Part shown: piece after piece, positions 16,195 through 24,577 of the stretch
Layout of the letters: each line of letters starts with the position of its first letter
How positions within the stretch are numbered: position 1 is the first letter of the stretch
NCBI RefSeq assembly: GCF_011601265.1
Contig: NZ_JAAOLX010000006.1
Location: 248,001-312,000 of the forward strand
Reading direction: 5' to 3'
Source of the DNA: Iodobacter violaceini
GTDB lineage: Bacteria; Pseudomonadota; Gammaproteobacteria; Burkholderiales; Chitinibacteraceae
Length of the DNA stretch: 64,000 nt
Notes under the pieces: model-generated
What the model was told of the DNA's origin: nothing
What the model saw: the letters and a program-made list of their open reading frames with translations, nothing else
Databases searched by the model: none
Program-made: the position numbers and the translations under genes

Positions 16195-18189
16195 TTATGC
16201 AGCAGCACAGCTCTTCTTCGCCAGCAACTCGCCATCGCACTTCGGGCAAAACTCATGGTGGCCGCTCAGGTAGCCGTGTTTCGGACAGATAGAGAAGGTG
16301 GGCGTGATGGTGATATAGGGCAGGCGGTAGTTGGTCAGCGCTTTTTTCACCAGTGCTTTACACGCTGCGGGGCTGGAAATCGCCTCATTCATATACAGAT
16401 GCAAGACCGTACCGCCGGTGTATTTACGCTGCAATTCCTGCTGACGGCCCAGGGCTTCGAACGGGTCATCAGTAAAGCCGACCGGCAGCTGGCTGGAGTT
16501 GGTATAAAAGGGCTGCTCCACCGTGCCTGCTTGCAGGATATCGGGGTAAAACTTTTTATCTTCTTTGGCAAAGCGATAAGTCGTGCCTTCGGCTGGTGTG
16601 GCTTCCAGATTGTAAAGATGGCCGGTTTCTTCCTGAAACGCACTCATTTTGGCGCGGATATGATCCAGCAGCCGAATGGCTAAGGCATAGCCTGCTTCAG
16701 AGCTGATATCGTCTTTATCATCGCTGAAATTGCGAATCATCTCGTTAATGCCATTCACCCCCAGCGTACTGAAGTGATTACGCAGCGTACCTAAGTAACG
16801 CTTGGTATAGGGGTAAAGGCCGCCATCAATTAAGCGGCCAATCAATTTGCGCTTAATTTCTAAAGATTGCTTGGCCAGATCCATCAGCTGATCAACACGC
16901 GCCAGGAGGCCCGCTTCATTGCCTTTGAATTCGTAACCAATCCGCGCACAGTTAATGGTCACCACACCTAAGGAGCCAGTCTGCTCAGCCGAGCCAAATA
17001 AGCCATTACCGCGTTTTAACAACTCGCGCAGATCGAGCTGCAAGCGGCAGCACATGGAGCGCACCATATGCGGCTCCAGATCCGAATTTAAGAAATTCTG
17101 GAAATAGGGCAGGCCATACTTAGCGGTCATTTCAAACAAAAGATCGGTATTGGGGTGATCCCATGCAAAATCTTTGGTGATGTTGTAGGTGGGAATCGGG
17201 AAGGTAAACACCCGCCCCAGCGCATCGCCTTCCATCATCACTTCGATATAGGCGCGGTTAATCATATCCATTTCGGTTTGCAAATCACCGTAGCTAAATG
17301 GCATTTCCTTGCCACCCACATAGGGGATTTGTTCGCGCAGGTCTTCCGGGCAGATCCAATCAAAAGTCAGATTAGTAAACGGCGTTTGCGTGCCCCAGCG
17401 GCTGGGCACATTCAGGTTGTAAATCAGCTCCTGGATGTATTGCTTTACCTGTGTGTATTGCAGATGATCGGCCCGCACAAAGGCTGCCATATAGGTATCA
17501 AAGGAGCTGAACGCCTGAGCGCCCGCCCATTCATTTTGCAAAGTGCCTAAAAAGTTAACAATCTGGCCGATGGCAGCAGAGAAATGCTTAGGCGGTTTGG
17601 CTTCTACCTTGCCCGGCACGCCATTAAAGCCTTCTTGCAAGAGGCGGCGTAAAGACCAGCCCGCGCAATAGCCAGACAACATATCCAAATCATGAATATG
17701 CATGGCTCCAGAGCGATGCGCCTCGCCAATTTCCGGCGGATAAACATGGCTTAGCCAGTAATTAGCAATCATCTTGCCACTGGTATTTAAGATCAGCCCA
17801 CCCAGGCTCCAGCCCTGATTGGCATTGGCATTAACCCGCCAGTCTGATTGATCCAGATATTCATTAATCGAAGATTCAACATCCACCACCGTGCGCACAT
17901 CCGAGCGCAAACGCGCATGCTGGCTGCGGTAAACAATATAGGCACGTGCAGTTTTTAAATAATGATATTGCAGCAGCGCTTCTTCAGCCTGATCCTGAAT
18001 CTGCTCGATGGTGGGGGTGAGATCACCCTGCAAGCGGCTGCTGATCAGCGTACTTAGGCGGATTGCTTCTGCCTCATCAAACTCACCGGTTACGCGACTG
18101 GCATTCAGCAGGGCAAGGCGAATTTTATCGATATCGAAAGGCACGATGCGGCCATCGCGTTTCAGCACATATTGCGGGTATATGGTCAT
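16195..18189 (-). CDS. nrdD: Anaerobic ribonucleoside-triphosphate reductase, large subunit lacking the glycyl-radical tail
   Basis: The 664-residue protein begins with an ATP-cone regulatory domain (V-L-K-R-D-G-R-I-V-P-F-D, residues 7-95) and continues with the ten-stranded class III reductase barrel. It includes G-G-L-I-L-N-T-S-G, M-H-I-H-D-L-D-M and the M-C-C-R-L-Q-L-D-L region. It ends just after the zinc-site cysteines in S-I-C-P-K-H-G-Y and F-C-P-K-C-D-G. It does not contain an R-V-x-G-Y glycyl-radical motif, which is found in the small gene downstream. It reduces ribonucleoside triphosphates anaerobically. FNR and paired NrdR boxes upstream predict anaerobic, nucleotide-sensitive control. 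Confidence 0.93.
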   Translation of the reverse strand: MTIYPQYVLKRDGRIVPFDIDKIRLALLNASRVTGEFDEAEAIRLSTLISSRLQGDLTPTIEQIQDQAEEALLQYHYLKTARAYIVYRSQHARLRSDVRTVVDVESSINEYLDQSDWRVNANANQGWSLGGLILNTSGKMIANYWLSHVYPPEIGEAHRSGAMHIHDLDMLSGYCAGWSLRRLLQEGFNGVPGKVEAKPPKHFSAAIGQIVNFLGTLQNEWAGAQAFSSFDTYMAAFVRADHLQYTQVKQYIQELIYNLNVPSRWGTQTPFTNLTFDWICPEDLREQIPYVGGKEMPFSYGDLQTEMDMINRAYIEVMMEGDALGRVFTFPIPTYNITKDFAWDHPNTDLLFEMTAKYGLPYFQNFLNSDLEPHMVRSMCCRLQLDLRELLKRGNGLFGSAEQTGSLGVVTINCARIGYEFKGNEAGLLARVDQLMDLAKQSLEIKRKLIGRLIDGGLYPYTKRYLGTLRNHFSTLGVNGINEMIRNFSDDKDDISSEAGYALAIRLLDHIRAKMSAFQEETGHLYNLEATPAEGTTYRFAKEDKKFYPDILQAGTVEQPFYTNSSQLPVGFTDDPFEALGRQQELQRKYTGGTVLHLYMNEAISSPAACKALVKKALTNYRLPYITITPTFSICPKHGYLSGHHEFCPKCDGELLAKKSCAAA

Positions 18190-18227
18190 TTTTCCCCACC
18201 TGGACTAGGGTAGAATATTTTTACAGA

Positions 18228-18243
18228 CCACAATATATGGTGT
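18228..18243. promoter_or_regulatory. NrdR box 1
   Basis: CCACAATATATGGTGT matches the NrdR consensus acaCwAtATaTwGtgt at 14 of 16 positions. It lies 39 bases upstream of the nrdD start and 32 bases from box 2, the usual three-turn spacing. NrdR represses ribonucleotide reductase genes in response to ATP/dATP. Confidence 0.75.
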
Positions 18244-18259
18244 TTTAAATCTGTGTGCT

Positions 18260-18275
18260 TAGCTAGATATAGGGT
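18260..18275. promoter_or_regulatory. NrdR box 2
   Basis: TAGCTAGATATAGGGT fits the NrdR consensus at 11 of 16 positions, including the central ATAT. It is exactly 32 bases from the stronger box 1. Paired boxes of unequal quality are normal for this regulator. Confidence 0.6.
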
Positions 18276-18277
18276 AT

Positions 18278-18291
18278 TTGACCAGAATCAA
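18278..18291. promoter_or_regulatory. FNR/ANR-type box upstream of nrdD
   Basis: TTGACCAGAATCAA matches TTGAT-N4-ATCAA at 9 of 10 defined positions. Its centre is about 95 bases upstream of the nrdD ATG. A class II promoter would therefore start transcription near 18243, overlapping NrdR box 1. The arrangement predicts activation without oxygen. Confidence 0.7.
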
Positions 18292-18347
18292 ATACTTTCA
18301 GGTCAGGCTTGCAGAGCGGGCAGAATACCCGCTCCGGATCAGTAAAA

Positions 18348-18611
18348 TTAATAATCAGGCTGGCCGTGCGCGGTCAAAATATAATCGTTTTTCGCAGGGT
18401 CCATTGGCTCAGCCACATAGGGTTGCAGCAGGGCAATACGGGCAGCATCCAGCATATAAGAGAGCTTCATTTCAGGATCAGGCTTATCTTGCTCATGGCG
18501 AAACATGCTGAATAAAAACTCAACGCTGATGGTTTCGGCTATGGCCAAATGCCCGATAAAACCACCATCCATGCCTTTTTCCCATACTTCAATATTGCGG
18601 ATAATTTTCAT
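18348..18611 (-). CDS. Small protein of unknown function
   Basis: This 87-residue frame begins M-K-I-I-R-N-I-E-V-W-E-K. It is acidic, has no signal peptide or membrane helix, and looks like a mixed alpha/beta fold. I do not recognise the family. It sits between the nrdD promoter region and cobS on the same strand, with about 67 bases to cobS. Codon use matches neighbouring genes and no larger frame overlaps it, so I regard it as a real gene. No function is assigned. Confidence 0.6.
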   Translation of the reverse strand: MKIIRNIEVWEKGMDGGFIGHLAIAETISVEFLFSMFRHEQDKPDPEMKLSYMLDAARIALLQPYVAEPMDPAKNDYILTAHGQPDY

Positions 18612-18678
18612 AAACCGTTCCTATAAACACCACAATCAACGTTTTTTCACAGAGCGCACAACGGTTTCGCTGTACGCC

Positions 18679-19407
18679 TTATATGGCCAGAATAAGCGCG
18701 CAAAATAACAACCCAGTTTCGGTTATTTCTATCCCGGCGCCCAGGCAATCCCCAGTCATCCCGCCTAATTTATGCATCAGCCATTTGGCATAGGCCAAAA
18801 TCAGCAAGGGAGCCAGCATTAATGCAGGGGCAATAAAACAGGACGCCAGCAAAAGCGCAGCCAAAAGAATATACAGCGAGTAGCTGGTTTTTTGCCACGC
18901 AAATTGCTCGGCCATGCCGGGTGCTAAAGCCGGTAAGCGGCTCCAATACAAAACGCCGAAGCGCGCCCATGCGGGGATCAGCAAAAGCGCCAGCCATTCC
19001 TGCTGCTTTGCCAGCAGCATTAAAAGCACCAGCTTTGCGGCAGACTGGCCAATCAGCGCCAAAACACCAAAGCTGCCCAGGTGCGGGTCTTTCAGCACCG
19101 CCAAAAACCGTTCCGGATCACGATGCGCAGCACCTAAGCCATCCGACATATCAGCAAGGCCATCTAAATGCAGGCCGCCGGTAATCCATGTCCAGAGCAA
19201 AAACCCCGCCAAAGCCGCCAGCCAGGGGTCTGCTTTGGCCGCAAAAAACACCGCCGCACTTAAAAACGCACCAATCAACAGCCCAACCACAGGAAACCAT
19301 GGCGCGGCAGCGGCAAGTAAAGCTGGCTCAAAATGACGAATCTGCGGCGTTGGCAGCCGGGTTAAAAACTGCACCGCCAGCACGGGTTCGCGCCAGTCAA
19401 ATTTCAT
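18679..19407 (-). CDS. cobS: Adenosylcobinamide-GDP ribazoletransferase
   Basis: The 242-residue polytopic membrane protein has the CobS N-terminus (F-L-T-R-L-P-T-P) and the G-G-L-H-L-D-G-L-A-D-M-S-D-G metal-binding motif near residue 75. Later come D-P-E-R-x-L-A-V-L-K-D-P-H-L-G-S-F-G and a C-terminal G-G-x-T-G-D-C-L-G-A block. It joins adenosylcobinamide-GDP to alpha-ribazole(-phosphate) in the last step of cobalamin assembly. cobC and cobT lie upstream on the same strand, forming a lower-ligand assembly group. No cobU/cobP or corrin-ring genes occur in the window. Confidence 0.93.
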   Translation of the reverse strand: MKFDWREPVLAVQFLTRLPTPQIRHFEPALLAAAAPWFPVVGLLIGAFLSAAVFFAAKADPWLAALAGFLLWTWITGGLHLDGLADMSDGLGAAHRDPERFLAVLKDPHLGSFGVLALIGQSAAKLVLLMLLAKQQEWLALLLIPAWARFGVLYWSRLPALAPGMAEQFAWQKTSYSLYILLAALLLASCFIAPALMLAPLLILAYAKWLMHKLGGMTGDCLGAGIEITETGLLFCALILAI

Positions 19408-19578
19408 TAATTATTCCTATTTAGTTATGCCCCATGTGCGCTAAAGCAGATGCCCACAAAAAACACATAAGGCACGAAAAAACGGATCATTTCTCTTGTT
19501 TTTTTCCGTGAAACGCCGTGTTCTCAGGGCCCGAAGCAGTTCAAGGGTGGGTTTTATCAGCACAACTATTCCAATAGC

Positions 19579-20193
19579 TCACGCACCCAACACAACTTCA
19601 TTATCAATCCCCTGTAAAACAGGCGGATATTTATCATCCCAATAAAGCGTAATCATCCCCGCATGCGCCAGCCAAAACTGGCTATGCCGCGCTGCGGGCA
19701 GGCCCAGCCACTCCAGCAATAATGCTTTAGCCACTCCACCGTGGGTAATCAATACCCGATGATCCCCCTGGCCAGCTTGCAGCCATAAGCGAAAAGCGGC
19801 ATTCACCCTGGCAGAAAAATCCGCCCAGCCTTCAATACCAGCCCCTGTATAACCCACAGGATTATGTGACCAAAGCGCCCATGCCGCCCGCTGTTGTTCG
19901 CTCCATTGCTCCATGGGCAAGCCATCCAGCTCACCAAAATGCATCTCACGCAAATTGCGATCGATATGGCAATCCAGCCCCGACGTTGCCGCCAATTGCC
20001 GGGCAAAGCCCGCACAGCGGCCAAGATCAGAGCTGGCAATGCTGCTTGGGGGAATGCGGACAAAGTAATCATTGCGGCTGGCCAGCTGCTGCTCACCCAG
20101 GGGTGACAATGACAGATCGGTATGACCGATTAACATCCCCGCCGGAGCAACCGTAGCGCCATGCCGCAAAAGCGTAAGCCGAAAACTACTCAT
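19579..20193 (-). CDS. cobC: Histidine phosphatase, probable alpha-ribazole phosphatase
   Basis: This 204-residue protein has the phosphoglycerate-mutase-like signature L-L-R-H-G-A-T near residues 8-14, where the His is the phospho-acceptor, and a later V-L-I-T-H-G-G-V motif. By itself the family could be any histidine phosphatase. Its place between cobT and cobS makes alpha-ribazole-5'-phosphate phosphatase the best call. It would remove the phosphate from the product of CobT before or after transfer by CobS. Confidence 0.82.
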   Translation of the reverse strand: MSSFRLTLLRHGATVAPAGMLIGHTDLSLSPLGEQQLASRNDYFVRIPPSSIASSDLGRCAGFARQLAATSGLDCHIDRNLREMHFGELDGLPMEQWSEQQRAAWALWSHNPVGYTGAGIEGWADFSARVNAAFRLWLQAGQGDHRVLITHGGVAKALLLEWLGLPAARHSQFWLAHAGMITLYWDDKYPPVLQGIDNEVVLGA

Positions 20194-20263
20194 GATTTCA
20201 TACCGAAAGCTTGCAAAAAATCTGCAAACACAACTGACTAAGGTTATTTAGGAAAAAGAATGC

Positions 20264-21301
20264 TTACTTCGTCGTAATCCCCGCCGATGAAAACGTGGCC
20301 ATATCGCGGTGCAGGGCGAGGGCGCTTTGGATGAGGGGGAGGGTGAGCGCCGCGCCGCTGGCTTCGCCTAAACGCAGACCTAATTGCAATATCGGCTCCA
20401 GCTGCAAGGCTGCCAATGCAAGGCGATGGCCTTTTTCATCTGAGCAATGGCTGGCCAACAGCCAATCGGCCACTTCAGGCTTATTTTTAACGGCAACCAA
20501 GGCGGCGGCCGTTGAAATAAACCCATCCAGTAAAACCGGAATACCTGCTTCGGCAGCGCCGGTATAAAAACCAGCTAAGGCGGCGATTTCTAAACCGCCG
20601 ACTTGCATCAGCCAGTCTTTAGCCGTTACAGCACCGGCAGTACGGGCGCGGGCAAGCGCGTCTTTTACCACTTGAATTTTATTTTCACGGCTTTGAGCTG
20701 TAATGCCTGTGCCAAGGCCGACGATTTCTGCCGGATCGATATCGGTCAGCGCACAAATCAGCGCTGCGGCGGCAGTGGTATTGCCTATGCCCATTTCCCC
20801 ACCAATCAAAAGCGTTTTGCTGCGCACCAGGCCTTCTTGTGCGCTGCCCACACCAATCGCCCAAGCCTTATTGCATTCTTGCTCGCTCATTGCAGGCTGA
20901 AGGCGCAAATTAGCCGTACCGGCACGCACGGGCACTCTGAACAGCTGAGCACTGCTGCCCGCCGTTACGGCGTAATGGCTGGCTACGCCCACATCAACAA
21001 CAGACAAGCTTGCCCCGGCTTCGCGGGCCAAAACACTAATTGCAGCACCACCCGCCACAAAATTGGCCACCATTTGCCCGGTAACTTCGGCAGGGAAGGC
21101 AGATACCCCTTCGGCAGCCACACCATGATCAGCGGCAAAAACCACAATCGCAGGCTGCAAACGGGCAGGCATCGCCGAATTTGAGCGCGCAGCAAACCAG
21201 ACTGCCAACTCTTCAAGCTTGCCTAAGCTGCCCTGCGGCTTAGTTAATTGGGCCTGATGAAGTCGTGCAGCAGTAGCAAGCGCTTGATTTGGAGTAGACA
21301 T
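20264..21301 (-). CDS. cobT: Nicotinate-nucleotide-dimethylbenzimidazole phosphoribosyltransferase
   Basis: I choose the ATG at 21301 (345 residues, close to the 350-360 typical for CobT) over a TTG at 21355. The protein begins with the L-x-K-P-x-G-S-L-G-K-L-E-E-L-A motif, contains the F-A-A-D-H-G-V-A-A-E-G-V-S-A-F-P block, and later G-E-M-G-I-G-N-T-T-A-A-A-A. It makes alpha-ribazole phosphate from dimethylbenzimidazole and nicotinate mononucleotide. It heads the group cobT-cobC-cobS. I see no cobalamin riboswitch in the 85 bases before the GGDEF gene. Confidence 0.93.
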   Translation of the reverse strand: MSTPNQALATAARLHQAQLTKPQGSLGKLEELAVWFAARSNSAMPARLQPAIVVFAADHGVAAEGVSAFPAEVTGQMVANFVAGGAAISVLAREAGASLSVVDVGVASHYAVTAGSSAQLFRVPVRAGTANLRLQPAMSEQECNKAWAIGVGSAQEGLVRSKTLLIGGEMGIGNTTAAAALICALTDIDPAEIVGLGTGITAQSRENKIQVVKDALARARTAGAVTAKDWLMQVGGLEIAALAGFYTGAAEAGIPVLLDGFISTAAALVAVKNKPEVADWLLASHCSDEKGHRLALAALQLEPILQLGLRLGEASGAALTLPLIQSALALHRDMATFSSAGITTK

Positions 21302-21386
21302 AGGAGGGGCCAGGCAAAAAGAATGCACCGTAGACGATGCACATTCATCATGCAAGCAGATAGTAAAGAGCGTCTGACTTAAAGCA

Positions 21387-21989
21387 TTAATACATCACTT
21401 TATTTGGCCCTGTTGTCATTGCTTTTTGCAATGCAGTATCTGCAGCTAATAATAAATCTTCTGTGCTGTCCATTTCTGTCTGAGTCTGAGCCACACCTAT
21501 ACATACAGTCATGGCGAATTCCAGACCATCGGGCATCATTATTCTTTTTTCTTCTGCTTTTCTACGGATGCGCTCTGCAACAACAATCGCACCGTCAAGA
21601 GGAGTATCAGGCAGCAGCAGGGCGATCTCTTCACCTGAAAAACGAGCAATCAGATCAAAATCCCGAACGCTTTGCCTGCAGGCTTGCGCGATATGCTGCA
21701 AAGCTAAATCACCCCCAACCTGACCGTATGTTTTATTCAGGTTGCGTAAATCATCAACATCGATGATTAAAGCGCTAAGCGGATTAGAAAAACGCTGGCT
21801 GCGATTAATCTCACGCGCGGCAATATCCAAAAAATGCCGCCGGCTGGATAAACCAGTAAGCGGGTCTTTACCGATTAATCCTGTGAGCTTTATTTTCTGC
21901 AAGCGGCGTTCGCGCTCGCTCCACAGCCATAAGCCAAACATCAGCAGCGCCAATGCCCATGGTATAAAAAGTATGATTTTATCGATCAT
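21387..21989 (-). CDS. Small membrane-anchored GGDEF protein
   Basis: The 200-residue protein has one N-terminal transmembrane helix (about 6-24), a short linker and a GGDEF domain from about residue 40. The domain has D-P-L-T-G-L-S-S-R-R at its start. The active-site loop reads A-R-F-S-G-E-E-I, so the signature is S-G-E-E-I rather than G-G-(D/E)-E-F. The inhibitory R-x-x-D site is present as R-D-F-D five residues earlier. S-G-(D/E)-E-F cyclases can be active; Ile in place of Phe is less usual, so activity is uncertain. No sensor domain is attached. Confidence 0.82.
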   Translation of the reverse strand: MIDKIILFIPWALALLMFGLWLWSERERRLQKIKLTGLIGKDPLTGLSSRRHFLDIAAREINRSQRFSNPLSALIIDVDDLRNLNKTYGQVGGDLALQHIAQACRQSVRDFDLIARFSGEEIALLLPDTPLDGAIVVAERIRRKAEEKRIMMPDGLEFAMTVCIGVAQTQTEMDSTEDLLLAADTALQKAMTTGPNKVMY

Positions 21990-22062
21990 TATTAACTAAC
22001 CCAGTAACAATGCGTCTTTGTCAGTGTAGTTCTTATAAAGCAAGTGCGGGTAGAATGCTGCC

Positions 22063-23013
22063 ATGTTTCAGACCCTCATTATTCGTCTCTCCTCGATGGG
22101 AGACATCATTCATAATTTTCCTGCTCTTAGCGATTTAGCAAGGCACCGCCCTGACATTGCCATTGATTGGGTGGTAGAAGAGAGCTTTGCGGCCTTACCT
22201 GCTTTACACCCTGCAATACGCACGGTAATTCCCACCGCATTAAGACGCTGGCGTAAAGCACCGCTTAAATCAAAAGCAGAATTTATTCACTTTCGCCGCA
22301 AATTACACCATCACCAATATGATTTAATTATTGATTCACAAGGCTTAATTAAAAGTGCCTTTATTGCCAAACAAGCCATTGGCCCAATTAGCGGTTACGA
22401 CAAAGCATCCGCAAGAGAAGGCTTAGCCAGCCTGGCGTATCAGCACAAATATGCTGTGCCACGTAATCAGCACGCCATTCTCAGAAACCGCCAGCTTAGC
22501 GCGCAGGTGTTTAACTACAAAATTGATGACACCATCGATTATGGCCTGAATATTCCACAGCTTGATTTACCATGGCGCCCGGCTCAAAGCTATGCGGTGC
22601 TGCTTTCTGCAACCAGCCGAAGCGATAAAGAATGGGCAGAAGACAACTGGATTGCGCTTGGTACACGCCTGAATGCGATGGGAATCCGTAGCGTTCTGCC
22701 ATGGGGTAATGTACAGGAGCAAGAACGCAGCCTGCGCCTGGCAACCGCCATCCCCAATGCGGTTTGCCCGCCACGGATGAGCTTAGCCGAAGCAGCATCG
22801 CTTCTGGCATCCAGCCAGATTGTGGTGGGTGTAGATACTGGGCTTGCCCATCTTGCCGCCGCCGCCGCTGTGCCTGTAGTGGCTATTTTTTGTGCATCCG
22901 ATCCACAGCTCACCGGCGTTCTGGCCAGCAGCTATGCCATTAATTTAGGCCACAACGGCGCACCACCAAGCCTGGAATCAGTCTGGCAAGCCACGCTGGA
23001 TGGCATGAAATGA
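22063..23013 (+). CDS. waaC: Lipopolysaccharide heptosyltransferase I
   Basis: The 316-residue GT9-family glycosyltransferase starts with L-I-I-R-L-S-S-M-G-D-I-I-H-N-F-P, the canonical heptosyltransferase N-terminus. It has a C-terminal V-G-V-D-T-G-L-A-H-L-A-A-A donor-binding motif. It adds the first L-glycero-D-manno-heptose to Kdo of the LPS inner core. The waaA gene follows with a 4-base overlap (ATGA), so the two inner-core enzymes are translationally coupled. The I versus II assignment rests on the N-terminus and on the pairing with waaA. Confidence 0.9.
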   Translation: MFQTLIIRLSSMGDIIHNFPALSDLARHRPDIAIDWVVEESFAALPALHPAIRTVIPTALRRWRKAPLKSKAEFIHFRRKLHHHQYDLIIDSQGLIKSAFIAKQAIGPISGYDKASAREGLASLAYQHKYAVPRNQHAILRNRQLSAQVFNYKIDDTIDYGLNIPQLDLPWRPAQSYAVLLSATSRSDKEWAEDNWIALGTRLNAMGIRSVLPWGNVQEQERSLRLATAIPNAVCPPRMSLAEAASLLASSQIVVGVDTGLAHLAAAAAVPVVAIFCASDPQLTGVLASSYAINLGHNGAPPSLESVWQATLDGMK

Positions 23014-24278
23014 GCCGCTGGCTTTATCGCGCTCTGCTCTGCTGCGCTTTTCCTCTTATCTTTTTATATCTGCTTAAACGCTCTAAACGCCAGCCTGCTT
23101 ATCGCCAGCACTGGCGCGAGCGGCTGGGCTTTTACAACAGCAAGCCAAATAGCGCTCCATTAATTTGGCTGCACGCGGTATCGGTCGGAGAAACCCGTGC
23201 TGCAGCCCCCTTAATTGCGGCGCTTAAAACAGCCTATCCGCAGCACCGGTTTTTAATCAGCTGCATGACGCCAACAGGCCGGGCCACCGCGCAAGAGCTA
23301 TTTGCTGACTTCGCCGAAATCGTCTATCTGCCTTACGACTATCCCAGCGCAGCAGGGCGTTTTTTAAAGCATTTTCAGCCCAGCTTTGGCGTACTGATGG
23401 AAACCGAGATCTGGCCGAATCTGACTCACGCTTGTGCAGATCACAAGATGCCCTTGTTTTTAGCCAATGCGCGTTTATCCGAAAAATCGCTAAAGGGCTA
23501 TTTAAAAATCCGCTCTTTAATCAAGCCCGCTGTCGCACGCCTTGCCGGCGTATTGGCGCAAAGCGAAATGGATGCAGCACGCTTAAAGCAATTAGGCAGC
23601 AGCAATACGCATATTGTCGGCAATATTAAATTTGATAATCTGCCCGATGAAAGCGCCATCACCCATGGGCTAAACTGGCGTTCAAACTTTGGCTATCGCA
23701 ATGTGCTGCTGTTTGCATCCAGCCGGGATGGAGAAGAAGCGTTGCTGCTTGATGCTCTGGCAAGCTGGCCAGAATCATTGCTATTAATTCTGGTGCCACG
23801 TCATCCACAACGCTTTGATGAAGTTGCGACGCTTATAGAATCCCGTGGTTTACAACTGCTCAGGCGCAGCGCATGGGATGAGGGCCCGATATCAAACCAT
23901 GTGCAAGTCTTGCTGGGCGACTCGATGGGGGAGATGACCCGCTACTATGCCGCCAGTGATCTGGCCATTATTGGCGGCTCCATCCTGCCTTTTGGCAGCC
24001 AGAACCTGATTGAAGCCTGCGCCCTGGGCACGCCTGTATTGCTGGGACCATCCACCTTCAACTTTAGTCAGGCCGCTACGGAAGCCATCGCCAGCCATGC
24101 AGCATGGCAAGGCGAAGACATCCACGCCATCATCCAGCAAGCCAAGTATTTGCTTACCCATACAGATGAGCGCAAAGCCATGGGGCAAGCAGGCAAATCC
24201 TTCGCCAGCGCACACCGGGGCGCTACTCAGAAGCTGCTTTCTTATTTGCCACTTGCCATAGAAAAACCCAAATCTTGA
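23010..24278 (+). CDS. waaA: 3-deoxy-D-manno-octulosonic acid (Kdo) transferase
   Basis: This 422-residue GT30 enzyme has an N-terminal membrane anchor (about 5-22), then H-W-R-E-R-L-G-F and W-L-H-A-V-S-V-G-E-T-R-A-A, the conserved N-domain motifs with the catalytic Glu in V-G-E. Later come M-E-T-E-I-W-P-N-L and the C-domain G-G-S-I-L-P-F-G-S-Q-N-L-I-E-A. It transfers Kdo from CMP-Kdo to lipid IVA at the inner membrane. It overlaps waaC by four bases. Confidence 0.94.
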   Translation: MSRWLYRALLCCAFPLIFLYLLKRSKRQPAYRQHWRERLGFYNSKPNSAPLIWLHAVSVGETRAAAPLIAALKTAYPQHRFLISCMTPTGRATAQELFADFAEIVYLPYDYPSAAGRFLKHFQPSFGVLMETEIWPNLTHACADHKMPLFLANARLSEKSLKGYLKIRSLIKPAVARLAGVLAQSEMDAARLKQLGSSNTHIVGNIKFDNLPDESAITHGLNWRSNFGYRNVLLFASSRDGEEALLLDALASWPESLLLILVPRHPQRFDEVATLIESRGLQLLRRSAWDEGPISNHVQVLLGDSMGEMTRYYAASDLAIIGGSILPFGSQNLIEACALGTPVLLGPSTFNFSQAATEAIASHAAWQGEDIHAIIQQAKYLLTHTDERKAMGQAGKSFASAHRGATQKLLSYLPLAIEKPKS

Positions 24279-24366
24279 AACACTGAGGGCACAGAGATCA
24301 CGGAATGTATCCTTAGGGTGGGTTAGGCGAGAAAATGTATTAAATATGGGCGTTGCCATATCTTAG

Positions 24367-24405
24367 CCGTAACCCACCACAGCGCAGTGTCATGGTGGGT
24401 TACGG
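24367..24405. repeat. REP-like palindrome with 13-bp perfect arms
   Basis: CCGTAACCCACCA at 24367-24379 is the exact complement of TGGTGGGTTACGG at 24393-24405, with a 13-base loop. It lies in the 299-base gap (24279-24577) between convergent genes and looks like an extragenic repeat. Similar G-T-G-G-G-T-T-A cores occur at about 24313 and 2042. Nothing else in the gap looks like a gene. Confidence 0.7.
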
Positions 24406-24577
24406 TCGAAATAGATCAGCGCCCAAATGAGCAACAAGAGCGGCCTCACCCACACTGCGATGACCTTTTTCTTCTACATAAATTGTGTAAATACTTTTGT
24501 CCCGCGAGGATTCCGCACCTAAATAAACATACCTAAGGCACTATTTAAAAAAGGTGTACTTCACCTTAATTAAAAAC

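Noticed and set aside
19490-19520. parS-like TTCCGTGAAACGCC upstream of cobS
   Set aside because: Only the right half GTGAAAC matches. The left half is a T-run and there is no palindrome.
21301-21386. Possible cobalamin riboswitch before cobT
   Set aside because: The gap is only about 85 bases and shows no B12-box or multi-helix pattern. A weak GAATG...CATTC symmetry is not enough.
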